From the NCBI GenBank assembly GCA_029204225.1, contig CM055094.1:67168536-67232535 (forward strand): 64,000 nt of DNA. Reading direction: 5' to 3'. The notes below the pieces were generated by a model. That model made no database searches, was not told the origin of the DNA, and was given only the letters and a program-made list of their open reading frames with translations. The position numbers were made by a program, and so were the translations under genes. Of the stretch, positions 46,805 to 57,330 are shown piece after piece (position 1 is the first letter of the stretch; every line of letters starts with the position of its first letter). This stretch comes from Diphasiastrum complanatum. Its lineage: Eukaryota; Streptophyta; Lycopodiopsida; Lycopodiales; Lycopodiaceae.

Positions 46805-48960
46805 TAATTTTTGAGTTTTATTGATGCTTTTGCTAGGAGAATTGTTATTTACTTTTTGAAGAATAAATCTGAGACTTTCAAATTCTTCAAGCAGTTCAAG
46901 GCCTCTGCAAAAAATCAGACCCATAGAACAATAAAATCTCTATGCACAGATGGAGTGAGAGAATACATCTCCACCGAGTTCAAGGAATTATGCAAGGCTT
47001 GTGGAATACTCCAACAATTCACCATGAGCCACTCACCTCAGTCAAATAGAGTAGCAGAACGGAAGAATCAAACACTTATTGAGAGTGCCAAAAGCATAAT
47101 GGCCCATGCTTCTCTTCCAAAGAGATTTTGGACAGAAGCCATCACAACAGCTGCCTACCTGCAAAATAGATCCATCACCAAGGCCTTGAATGAGAAAACA
47201 CCTCATGCGGTGTGGACTGGATCGAAGCCATCACTCAAATATAATCAAGTGTTTGGATGCATTGCCTATGGTCAGATCCCTGAACATCTGAAAAAGAAAC
47301 TGGATGACAAAAGTAGGAAATCGATATTCTTTGGCTACTCTCCAAATCACAAGGCATACAAGCTCTACAACCTAAAAAATCAGAAGACCTTCACGAGCAG
47401 AGATGCCATATTCATGGAAGACCAATTTTTCGACCATAAGGGAAAAGCTCCGACAAATCCGACCCAAGGATCTAACAGTCAAAATCTGATTCTAGGATTG
47501 AAAAATCAAAATTCGATTCAAGGTCAAAAAATCCAAAATCCAACTCAAGGAAGGAAAATCCAAAATTTGATCCAAGGGTTGAATAGCAAAAAATTGATAC
47601 TAATTCAGACAGTGAGTCAAAACCTCAATAACAGTATCAAAGGGTCAAAATTCAACCCAGAAGATCAAATCAACCCAGACAGCCTCCATCTTGATTCATG
47701 GACGATCCGGCCTGCTATTTTGTGCACACAGTTCATGAGGCAATGCCAACACCTGATGATGACTAGTGGAAAGCAGCCATGGATGCATAATTCAATTTTT
47801 TGATTGAGAATCAAACGTGGACTGTAACTGAGCTACCAAAGGATCGAAATCCGATTCCATGCAAGTGGTTGTTCAAAGTGAAGTATGATGATGAAGGTAA
47901 AATAAATCGATACAAGGCCAGATTGGTAGCCAAAAGCTTCTCCCAGATCCCAGATCTGGATTATTCTGAAATCTTCAGTCCAGTGGTAAATCATGCTTCA
48001 ATTCGTCTACTTCTTTCCTATCCAGTTGCAGCCAACCTTGAAGTTCACAAGATGGATTCCAAACTGCCTTCCTCAATGGCACCATTGAAGAGGAGATCTA
48101 CATGTCCCAACCAAAAGGATATGAGCTAAAAGGAAAGGAACACCTAGTGTGCAAAATTCATAAAGCCATGTATGACTTGAAATAGTCTCCAAGAGTCTGG
48201 TTTCAAAAGATTAATACATTTCTAATCGAGAATGGTTTCATTTCAAACTCTACATAATCAAATGTTTATTATAAGTCTGTATCAGATTCCTTCATAATCA
48301 TCACTCTTTATGTTGATGACACGTTACTGTTTAGTAACAATTTAAACTTGTTGAAGGATACCAAATGTTTATTAACACATGAATACAAGATGAAAACACA
48401 CTATTTTCTCGAAATTTAGATTTTTAGAATTCAACCCAAAAGAGATACCTCACCAATGCTCTAACAAAGTATGAAATGGCCGAGTGCAAATCGAGCCACT
48501 TCCCACTCGACCCTAGTTTAAAGTAGTCAAGAGAGCAATATCCAAAATTCGAATCAGAGAAGGAGGAGATGAAGTAGTATCCATTCCACTTAATAATCGG
48601 TTCATTGATGTATGCCATGCTCTGCACTCGACCCGACCTTGCTTACTCAATCAGCTCTCTCAATCAATTTATGTCAAATCCAGGACCAGTTCATTGGAAG
48701 GCTCTCATGAAAGTCATGAAGTATGTCCAAGCTACGAAACACCTTAGCATCTGCTATGGAGGCAGCCAACTTGCCAACATTTTGGAGGGCTGTACAAATG
48801 CAAATTGGGCAGGAGATATCGACCTCTAGATTTGTCTTCTTGTTCAATCAAGGCCCAATTTCATGGAACAGTCGGAAACAGACCTCAGTAACATTGTCTT
48901 GAACAAAATCGAAATACATAGCTGCCACAAATGCTACCAAGGAGGCATATCGAAATCATA
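46805..48960 (+). pseudogene. Copia integrase, RT and RNase H
   Basis: Integrase core from its second half (FIDAFARRIVIYFL, IKSLCTDGVREYISTEF, MSHSPQSNRVAERKNQTL, ASLPKRFWTEAI, FGCIAYGQIPEHLKKKLDD) runs to 47803 with a Gln/Asn-rich repeated spacer. RT starts at 47800 (CKWLFKVKYDDEGKINRY, FSPVVNHASIR), frameshifts near 48060, and keeps the catalytic LYVDDTLLFSNN at about 48310. The bridge (SLMYAMLCTRPDLAYSI) and RNase H start (NANWAGDID) are at 48600-48830. Stops near 48184, 48257 and 48418 kill it. A polypurine tract and 3' LTR follow. The element is close to the fragment at 29770-30870. Confidence 0.88.
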
Positions 48961-49124
48961 TATCATTACCTAAGAGAGAAAGTGTAGAGCAAGGAATTTT
49001 TTTTGGTTTACTATAGGACAAAACTACATGCAGCACATTACTTCACCAAGGCTCTATCAAAAGAACATCATCTCAGGTTTAACAATATATTAAATCTAAA
49101 ATCAAAATTTTTTAGGATCCACAT

Positions 49125-49134
49125 TAAGGGGGAG
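49125..49134 (+). promoter_or_regulatory. Copia polypurine tract
   Basis: AAGGGGGAG immediately precedes the LTR start TGTTGGAATTC at 49135, the textbook arrangement for plant copia elements. Confidence 0.8.
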
Positions 49135-49900
49135 TGTTGGAATTCATGATCAAGCCCAATTCCATTAGATAATGAGCATCCTGAAACCTGTTCATACTTA
49201 TTCTGAAAAAACCACACAAAAATAATAAGGCTCAAAATTTCAGCAAAGGATCAAAAAATTCAAGATCGAATTTTTCCAACCTAAGCCTATTTTCTGACCC
49301 ATTGTAAATCCCATCAAATGTGATTTTTTGACCCTGGATCAAATTAGATCGAGATAAAAAATATTTGGGCATCTTTGACCCTGGATCAGATCAGATCGAG
49401 TCTGATAAATTCGAATGTCTTCGACCTTGGATCAGATCAGATCGGGTCTGATAAATCCGGACGTCTTCGACCCTGGATTGGATCGGATCGGATCGGGTCT
49501 AGTAGTTTCTACCCTCTGTATAAATCCGACCCTTTGTATAAATATGGCCCTTAGTTAATTTTTCGATACTATTAACTAGAAAATCCGATCCACTGAACGT
49601 TAAATAATGACAGCCTTCTGTGGAACTGTAAGTAGATCCTCTTAGGGCTTTAATGGACTGTTCATCTGACATCCAGTGGAGTCAATGCCCTAACATGCAT
49701 CTTGTGTAACAATGTACAGACATTATTCTGCAATGATGATCAATAATTAAAGTAGTTTTAGAATTAGTTAGTTTTTGGTTCTGATTATTTATCTATCAAC
49801 GATTTCAGCTGAAGGTTGAGCGCCCTATTGTTCTGTGGCCAACTTCAAGCTTCTGTAGCTGCATTTTCGATCCAGAGCTATTTACTTCACTTCCGCTGCA
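49135..49900 (+). repeat. Copia 3' LTR (right border approximate)
   Basis: Starts TGTTGGAATTCATGATC after the polypurine tract. It holds a 46-bp minisatellite (49325-49515). The likely CA end lies between 49900 and 49926, where Athila-like sequence on the minus strand begins. No 5' LTR partner is in the window. Confidence 0.65.
49325..49515 (+). repeat. 46-bp minisatellite inside copia LTR
   Basis: About four imperfect units each contain GACCCTGGATCAGATCAGAT followed by CGRGTCTGATAAATYCGRA. Inside each unit is a shorter GATCA/GATCG repeat. It lies in the LTR, where such arrays often carry promoter or enhancer sites. Confidence 0.8.
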
Positions 49901-49934
49901 AAGATCAATTTTTCTGATTTCCTACATTGGAGGT

Positions 49935-51131
49935 GAAAGGTGAGGTGGTTAGGGATTTGACTTTCCGTTTTATGTTGGTTAGGTGGTTTGACTCCACAAA
50001 TATCCTTTTGGTTGCATGCAATAGGATCTTGAGAGATCTTTACTTGGCGATCGTAATAGTAGTATTAGAGCAAGGCTTGCATCAATCAAAAGGTGGAGTT
50101 GGGATTCTTGCTTTTTGCAGTTTTTTGGTAGAAGAATCTCCTTGTCTTTTACTTTGGCCATGAATTTCGCGCGTGGTTGACTCCACAGATGTTTTCTTGT
50201 CGTCAACCTGGTTCTTGTTACCAAATTCGTGTTCAAATTCGTCAGACTCTTTCGAGTTCGTGTCTGCAACGTTAATTTCTTCATACAAAACATCCGCTTC
50301 AACATTGCAGGCATCGAAGAATTCTTCGTCATCAGCATTCTCATAACATTCAAAGTACTACACTTCAATATCAAATTCATTGGGAAAAATATTCAAGGCA
50401 TACGAAGATTTTTCTGATGTAAAGCTGGTGTCGGACAAAGGAGTTTCACCTTCATATTTGTCACGACTCCAGGTTATGATTTGTTCTGCTGGCTTACCTC
50501 GGTTATTGGTCTCACCAGTTTGAAATCTCAGCTCTCCGGATTTCCAATGTACACTTGCGTTTGATTGATAAAGCCAAGATCGTCCAATCAGCACAGAATA
50601 GGATGACAAACCGAGTGGTTTGATAATAATGAAATTCATTGTGAATGGCTTGGCTTGAATGTAGACAGTGACATCCTTCAGTTCTCCAACAGGTTTTCAT
50701 CGTGTCGAATCAGCTAACTTGATGTTTCGTTGTGTCGGTTGAGTGTCATTCAGCCCCAGAGCATGAGCTGTGTCTTCTAGTATTATATTCACACTGGAAT
50801 CAGAATCAATTGGCACTTTTTTGATCAGGCATCCCGCAATGGTAATATCAATCTCAGGTGCACCGAGATCACCTAAATCGATAGACAAAACACCAACATT
50901 TGGCAGAGAAATTTTTTTCTTCTTTTTGGGCACAGAAAGGCCTTTCAGTTGCTTTCTATAATAAGTGTTATCTGCCAACAGCTGTTCAAAAGTAATGTTC
51001 GGATGAAGGGATCCAATATCAGTCATAATCTCATATTCTTTTGTCTTCAATTTCGAGGTTGGTTTATCGATAACAGCACTAGACAATTTCGTCTTCGCGA
51101 CTTCTTCATCCTCTTCCTCGAAAGTGACCAC
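49935..51131 (-). pseudogene. Athila-like gypsy protease region
   Basis: The minus-strand block 51131-50697 ends in a retropepsin-like domain: GAPEIDITIAGCLIKKVPI then DSDSSVNIILEDTAHALGL, where the family has DSGSS, so the Gly is changed. It continues after a frame change (50639-50358) with the protease flap side (FIIIKPLGLSSYSVLIGRSW). Acidic, decayed text runs to about 49979. RT is missing because the copia LTR lies next to the cut at about 49935. Confidence 0.75.
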
Positions 51132-51159
51132 CTTTTTAGCAGCAGCTGTCTGAAGTTCA

Positions 51160-52911
51160 GCATTGATGATCTCCTTTGCTTCTGCCGAGATATCTTTTGA
51201 AAATAATTTGCAGCATTGCGGTCATAGTCAGGGTCATCTTTGAGATTTCTCTTAGTCGTAGATTTGTTTGTTATTTTGCTAGAGGATTTATTTTCTGGGG
51301 ATTTTCTGTGTTTTGTCAAAGATTTCTGATCAGGTTTCGAGGAGCTTTTGCTTCTCGTTGTGACTTTGAATAATTTCTCCACGTCACTTGGCCAGGACAG
51401 ATCTTCTGTCTTTGCCAGTTTTCCTTCAATAACGTCAATTTTCTGCACAACAACATCAGTCGTAGCTTTCGCTTTCGTGTCTGCAGCAGCTGGTGTTGCT
51501 ACATACTGATATTTGGGTCGCAACTTCTGCGACTGAGGGAAATCAGGATACTTGTGGCCAGGCTCTCTGCAATTCGAACATAATGATACATAACCAATCG
51601 GTTTTCACGGTTGAGGACAGTTAGGAGAAAAATGTCTTGGCTCTCCACAGTTGTAGCAGTTGCCCGAAACTGGTTTAATCGCGGTTTGAGACTTCGCTAG
51701 TCCAACAAATTCAGGAGGATTATGTCTTCTTGGTGCGAACTTGGGTCTATCCTGCTGGGCTGACGCTACAGTACCTTGTACATAGTTAGTAGTCGCATCA
51801 TTTTGAAAAATAAAAAGTACCTCCTAGGCAGGATCTTCAATGTATTTGACATTCACAATAGTGCAGTCTTCCTTAGTGTGTCCAGAAGTTCCACATTTCG
51901 TACACCACATTCTGAGTTGGAAGAAGAAGCTTTTGGTCTTTTATCTGCAACTTCCGAGATCTGCACTTTCAAATCATTAAATTTTTTATTAAGGTCGGCC
52001 ATATTACTCTTCCAAAGCTTTTCAACTTTAGAAGTTGACGACTTATCCTCGACAACTTTCGTGTCGTCCTTTCGTTTAGTTCGTCGTATATTCTTTCTTT
52101 CTCCTTTGTCAGCTTCTGATTCTAATAAATCGCTGCTTTCCGATTTTGAGCTTGAAAAATTGGTACTTGAATCAGAATCTGAATCATCATCGCTATCACT
52201 AGAATCAGTCTTCGACTTTTGAGATTTCTTAGTCGATCGTCGCTTTCGTGCTAGTTTCGAGGTCTCGAAATTTTCGGCACTAGCTATTATTGCTGCTAAG
52301 GAGGTCATGTCCCCTTGTCTGCAATATCGATCAATCTTTGGTGGTAAACCAGCCAAAAACCATTCGATCTGCATATCCACGGGATATACACCGGTTAGTT
52401 TTCTTATGAGATTTTTAACCTTTCGTGTATATTTGCGAAGGGATTCTTTACTCTTCTTCTGAACATTGTTCAGACGTCCAAGAATTCTAGATTTGTAACT
52501 GATCTCTCTGAACTGGTTCAAAAACGCATCTTTCAGCAAGTACCAGGTTCCTACACGGCCTAGTTCAACTTGACTGTACCATATGCGCGTCTGCTTTCTT
52601 AGCAGACCAGGGAAAATTTGTAGTTGGTCTACGTCAGTTCCCTCGTTATTCGCATTAGCGATTGACTCGAATTGTGAGACATAGCTATCTACATCATCGG
52701 AAGAAGTCCCTTTAAAATAATCGTATTTAATTTTAGAGATACAAGTGAAACGTGCAATAGGACCCTCCATTCCGAAGCTAATTAGGAGTTCAAGTAACTG
52801 GGCAGTGATTTCGTCTAGATTTCTTCGACTAGTATTCTCACTTTGTCTTTGTAAAAATTCCTCTCTAAGTTTACGGTATTGTTCTATTTTGGATTCTCTA
52901 TCTGAATACAC
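51160..52911 (-). pseudogene. Athila-like gypsy gag
   Basis: Start at 52911 (MYSDRESKIEQYRKLREEFL). The gag core follows (FEGI-type KIKYDYFKGTSSDDVDSYVS, LLRKQTRIWYSQVEL, LKDAFLNQFREISYKSRIL, WFLAGLPPKIDRYC), then an acidic Ser/Asp tract. In this frame it is open for 352 codons to 51853. A frameshift near 51910 then puts the first zinc knuckle (CTKCGTSGHTKEDC) in another frame. A second knuckle (CYNCGEPRHFSPNC, about 51616-51662) and a third with the last Cys changed (CSNCREPGHKYPDF, about 51545-51585) follow. Lys-rich text runs to 51160. The primer site and LTR lie just upstream. Confidence 0.85.
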
Positions 52912-52961
52912 TAGAGATGGAAATTAGAAATGTCAGATTTCTTATAACTTTCCTAAACTAT

Positions 52962-52979
52962 CCCCAGCAACGGCGCCAA
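52962..52979 (-). promoter_or_regulatory. Gypsy primer binding site (Asp tRNA type)
   Basis: The minus strand reads TGGCGCCGTTGCTGGGGA, one base from the Athila/Tat consensus. It stands six bases inside the LTR end and ~50 bp upstream of the gag start. Confidence 0.88.
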
Positions 52980-52984
52980 AAATT

Positions 52985-54247
52985 GGTATATGTCGTACTA
53001 TAACAACAGGGTTAATATAGATTATATAGTAAATAATGTCGTTCTTACAAAGGACAACGTTAGAAAGTTATGTTTTTGGTACAATTATGACAAGTGGTCT
53101 TGAGTGTTATTCTGGTTGTCGACAGACATTAAAAAGTAACCAGTATTACTTATGTTTGAGATGGGTAATGTTAATAAATTCTAAACAACAATCTGTCCTC
53201 TATCGCATCGAATGAAGAGCGTTCTACAGATGTTATCAGAGTAGTACAACAGTACTACACTCTGGCTGATTAAGGTGTCAACAAAGAATCGAGAATTGTT
53301 CGATGTATTCGCGACTGTGCAGACAATTAATTAATCGTGCTCGCGAACTATTCGTTTCTAGACAGAAGTCCTCAACAACTAAAGCCCAACTTCATGGTTA
53401 AAGAACACGAAGAGTTTTAGAATACGTTAGAAACTTATGTCAATGCAAATCAGGAAAATAGATCAGAGACTCAATTCTTCAGACAGGGACTGTCATCTCA
53501 TATGTATACATACAGCTTTATTCAATGATCGTGCTAGACTGTACCAAAGATAGTCGTTATTCGAGTGCCCGAAAGAAAGTATTCGCGACAGACGAATAAG
53601 ATGGTTTAAAGGCAGTTCTTTAGAGCATCCTTTACGGAAACAAACAAACGACTGTAATGCACTAGAGCGTCTGTCTGATCGAAGAGTAATTCATGAAATG
53701 CGTTAGAGATTGTTAGCAGACTCAAGATCACTCACACTCAGCAGTGCGGAGAACAGAGACAAGAAAGAATAACTCACAGATCTCTATTCACTTCTTCAAT
53801 CTCTTACATAAGCATAAACTCTTCTCTCTCGATGATCGAGACTGAAGTGTGAGATCAATATATGTTCTACGGGGCGAACAAACGTACCTCTAAAACAACA
53901 GGTGTGTCGCTCCCACGAAAGGGTTTAGTTAACAATTAGACTGAAAATTCGTTCAACTATACCATAGGAGGTATACTTAACTATGAGTTAAAGTTACTCT
54001 AGTTTATCATGTCTTTTCGTATCTAGTCGTTTCGTATGGACGATCTAGTAAAGGTTATCCAAGACAATGTCTTTTCCTTTTAAAGGTCTTGTCCTTAATT
54101 ACAAGGCAAATACTTAGGAGATATATTTTCGAAAAATGACTTAGGCCACTTCATGATTTATACTTAACCGGCTCATATCTTCATTTTCGAGTATATCATG
54201 TCATATTTATGTTGATATTCAATATTTAACATTTTCGTGGCATCACA
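52985..54247 (-). repeat. LTR of Athila-like element, copy 2
   Basis: 1263 bp on the minus strand from TGTGATGCCACGAAA to …CATATACCA. It aligns with 22367-23640 end to end. Its outer edge (54247) cuts into the unknown gene-family block at 54226-55040, showing the insertion point. Confidence 0.85.
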
Positions 54248-55040
54248 CTTTCCATTTTTTGTCCTTTTATAATTTCAGACTCATCTAACTTGAGAACAAC
54301 TATCAACTTGTTATTGACATTCTCATTTGTAATACCGTAAAAATTTATGATGAATGTTAATAACTGATTAATATCAATAAATAAATTGTTGGAATTTTTA
54401 TAAGCTAGACTTTCTCCTTTCGAGCAATACACTTCATTGATATGAGATGGATTACCAACTATTGTCTGCATACCATGGTTTAATATGTATCCTTTTTTTT
54501 AAAGATGAAATGGTCGTGGGATTGCAAACTTTTTAATATTTACTTGTGCAAAAGCCTCTTTTATCATCTTAAACATTGTTGCATATGCTTCCCTACTGAT
54601 GCTAGAAAAGTCACATGCCCCCTGAAGCAATGTAGTGTCTAATATTTTTTCAACTTCATCCATAATGCTATCAGTAACTGGAGCCTTAATCTTTTTCATT
54701 TTGTTATTATTTAACATTGATTTCATAGATTTTAAAAGTCAAGATAGAGCCTAGTGAGTTTCCAGTTGAAATCTCATCGGCCAAATGGTCTTCAACAACC
54801 AATGTTGATCTGCATTGCAAACATAATGTTCATGAAAATGTCAGTAGACTCCTTTGATATTTTCCTTGATTCCTCCTCCAAATAATGTATTCTTTGCATT
54901 GAATGTGCATTCCCATAGAGCATCAAATTCTCACAGTAACCCAAAAGGCCATTTTTACCATGACACATATAGATTATCAACTGATGTTGGCTGATTCTGA
55001 CGAATCCCCAAGATACTTGGACAGAGCAACTCAAGAGCAC
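54226..55040 (-). pseudogene. Unknown repeated gene family, copy B
   Basis: Three minus-strand blocks lie in order. 55040-54792 has MCHGKNGLLGYCENLMLYG, shared with copy A at 32873. 54726-54499 is helical (SIMDEVEKILDTTLLQGACD, FKMIKEAFAQVNIKKF). 54471 to about 54248 has FIDINQLLTFIINFYG and VVLKLDESEIIKGQKME. The last is cut by the Athila LTR at 54247. Frame changes between blocks may be introns or decay. I do not recognise the family. The third block reads like a conserved globular domain. Confidence 0.4.
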
Positions 55041-55876
55041 CTCTCACCTTAGACCGAGGAGGTCTCTGAGAAGACAAGACTAATGAAGACTGAGAGCCGA
55101 GGAATACTAGCTAGTAATGACAAGTAAGAACTGTGTAACCCTCATGGTGAATCCCGGAAGATGGAATGACCATGTAGGAACTAGTATTACTAGGCAAATG
55201 TATTAAATGCAAGTAGTCCACTCTTAAAGATAGTCGAGTGAGCCACTTTTTGATGGTGACCTCTAGTGGAGAGCATTATTCCACTTGTAAATTGTGAAAT
55301 GTGGAAATTTCACTAGGATGTCACCTAAGAAGCTCTCTTGCTTATTTAAGAGACTCCCTCTTTGAGTAGAGGAGCTTTTTGTGAATTGTATCAACTCCAT
55401 GCTGAAATGAGAAGAGCCTTCACGAGTTTGGTGCATCCATTGAGCTCCTTGATCATGCTTGCTTCTTGAGGGATGCATTTATGATCTTGCTCTTCCCTCC
55501 TTTTGTGTGTGGTTGTGGACTATAGAGTGGATTAGATTTGTTGCTTTCGTAGAGTCGATTAGTTTCTTTTCTTGTTTGTGGAATAATGTACAAACCAGCA
55601 TTCAAGTAAACTAAATAGGTTAGATCTGTGGTGTAGTTCTTGCATATCTCTTTACAGTCCAGTTCTTGATGTTCTTGGAATGTCCAAGAATCAAAAGACT
55701 GGTTGGTTTCTTGATTCTTGGACTTCTAACATGCTGTAGATTAGTTCTTGGTTCTTGTTTTGTCAATTTATACAAGTGTAGCTCAGTGTTAGTATATTGT
55801 AGAATCTGATTCAGTTCGTTTTTAGAGTAAGTAGCTGTAGAATCTACAGAATGTTCATTTGGGATGTATGCTAATC
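55041..55876. other. No gene seen
   Basis: No coding block recognised. The sequence ends at the left LTR of the nonautonomous element. The open frame at 55620-55967 on the minus strand runs across the LTR border and is unlikely to be real. Confidence 0.45.
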
Positions 55877-56139
55877 TGTGAATGAACGTCCTTGGCTTGC
55901 ATCTATGTATGAATGTAAGTGCATTCAAGAGAGACGACCCTGAGTTGTCCTTTGACAGGCAGGACAAAACTATTCTACAACAAGAATCTGCTCTCTTCTA
56001 CCTGGTTTGGCATTGTAATATCAAGGAACACATATAACATATGCCATGAAGCCTGGTAACAAGCAGAAACGGTTATGAGTAAGTAAAGAAACACCTTAAG
56101 AAAACCAACAGACCCTCTGGATCAGGGGATCTGTCAACA
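55877..56139 (+). repeat. Left LTR
   Basis: TGTGAATGAACGTCC to …GATCTGTCAACA. It differs from 62996-63257 by roughly fifteen substitutions and small indels across 262 bp on reading by eye, so the insertion is not very recent. The five bases before both copies are TAATC, so the true left border could lie slightly further out. Confidence 0.8.
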
Positions 56140-56140
56140 T

Positions 56141-56153
56141 TTGGCACCGTTGC
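56141..56153 (+). promoter_or_regulatory. Primer binding site, degenerate
   Basis: TTGGCACCGTTGC directly after the LTR differs by one base from TTGGCGCCGTTGC, the Asp-tRNA type site seen at 38983 and 52962. Confidence 0.65.
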
Positions 56154-56359
56154 TACTTGAATTCCAAGGCATTCTATATAAAGAAGAACCACAACCTTGT
56201 CCACGTTCAGATCCCTGCAAACAACCTCCAAATCTTTCAACACATCTGAGTTTCTACAAACTGAACAGAGCCACATAAATGGTTGCATCACTACCCAAAT
56301 CCACGGCTGATAGACTCGCAAATCCATTGTTAACAAATGCCAACACAAACCTGGATTTA

Positions 56360-57330
56360 CTTTAACTCTAAGATCACGCTTTTAGATCTCAACTGACAGT
56401 CAGTGTCAGATCCCAACCGATGCACTCTATCGAATCTCAACCAACACACACTGTCCAATCTCAACCGACAGCCAGTGTCAGATCTCAACCGACGCACTCT
56501 ATTGAATCTCAACCGACACACACTGTCAAATCTCAATCGGCGCGATCTCTAAAATCTCAACCGATGGAATTCGCTTAAATCTCAACCGACGAGATTCCAT
56601 CCGTTCTACACAGAAGGACTTCCTCACCTCCGCATCTGACCGCATGCCATCACATTCAACACACCTTCCGCACTCCATCGCAACAGCTGCCCTCCCACGG
56701 CATATCATCGCAAACGGACCACCATCGCAATCACCCTTCCTCCGCATTGCCCTGCAATCGCCGCATTCAGTCGCAACAGTTTGCACTCTCACCAACTTAC
56801 GGACCACCTCCACCTCCATTCGCATTCTCTCGTCACAGCCATATTCCACTGCAATTTGTCCTGAAACAATCCCATTGCATTCCACCGCATACCATCTTCC
56901 ATCGTTGCAACCGCATACCAACCCATCACGACTGTATCAAACCATAACCCCGTCTTCCTCTCAACCAGATCTTCACATGCCTTCAACTCTCTCAAACTCT
57001 ATGAAATCTCGACCGACAAAGCCTTGTGAAATCTTGACCGACGGGTTGCTTGAATCTCGACTGACACACTCAGTTAGATCTCAACCGACGGCCTCAGTAA
57101 AATCTCAACTGACGGCCTCAGTGAAATCTCAACCGCCTCCATTCGATCTTAACTGACGGCCTGTATTAGATCTCAACCAACAACCACAATCAGATCTCAA
57201 CCGACGACCTGTATTAGATCTCAATTGACGGCCACAATCAGATCTCAAACGACAACCATTCAGTCAGATCTCAACCGATGCCCATTCAGTCCAATCTCAA
57301 CCGACGGCCTGCTTCAACCGGCCCAAATCC
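56360..57330 (+). repeat. Degenerate ~25-30 bp minisatellite (AATCTCAACCGACG)
   Basis: The core AGATCTCAACCGACGGCC recurs more than twenty times with a period of roughly 20-40 bp, in two dense blocks (56360-56600 and 57040-57320) around a C-rich stretch. It is the first part of the leader of the element at 55877-63257. Open frames through it are repeat translations, not genes. Confidence 0.8.

Noticed and set aside
56526-56995. Cys-rich minus-strand proteins (56526-56921, 56789-56995)
   Set aside because: They are antisense readings of the CCGCA/CATTCC-rich leader array; the cysteines come from GCA-rich complement codons.
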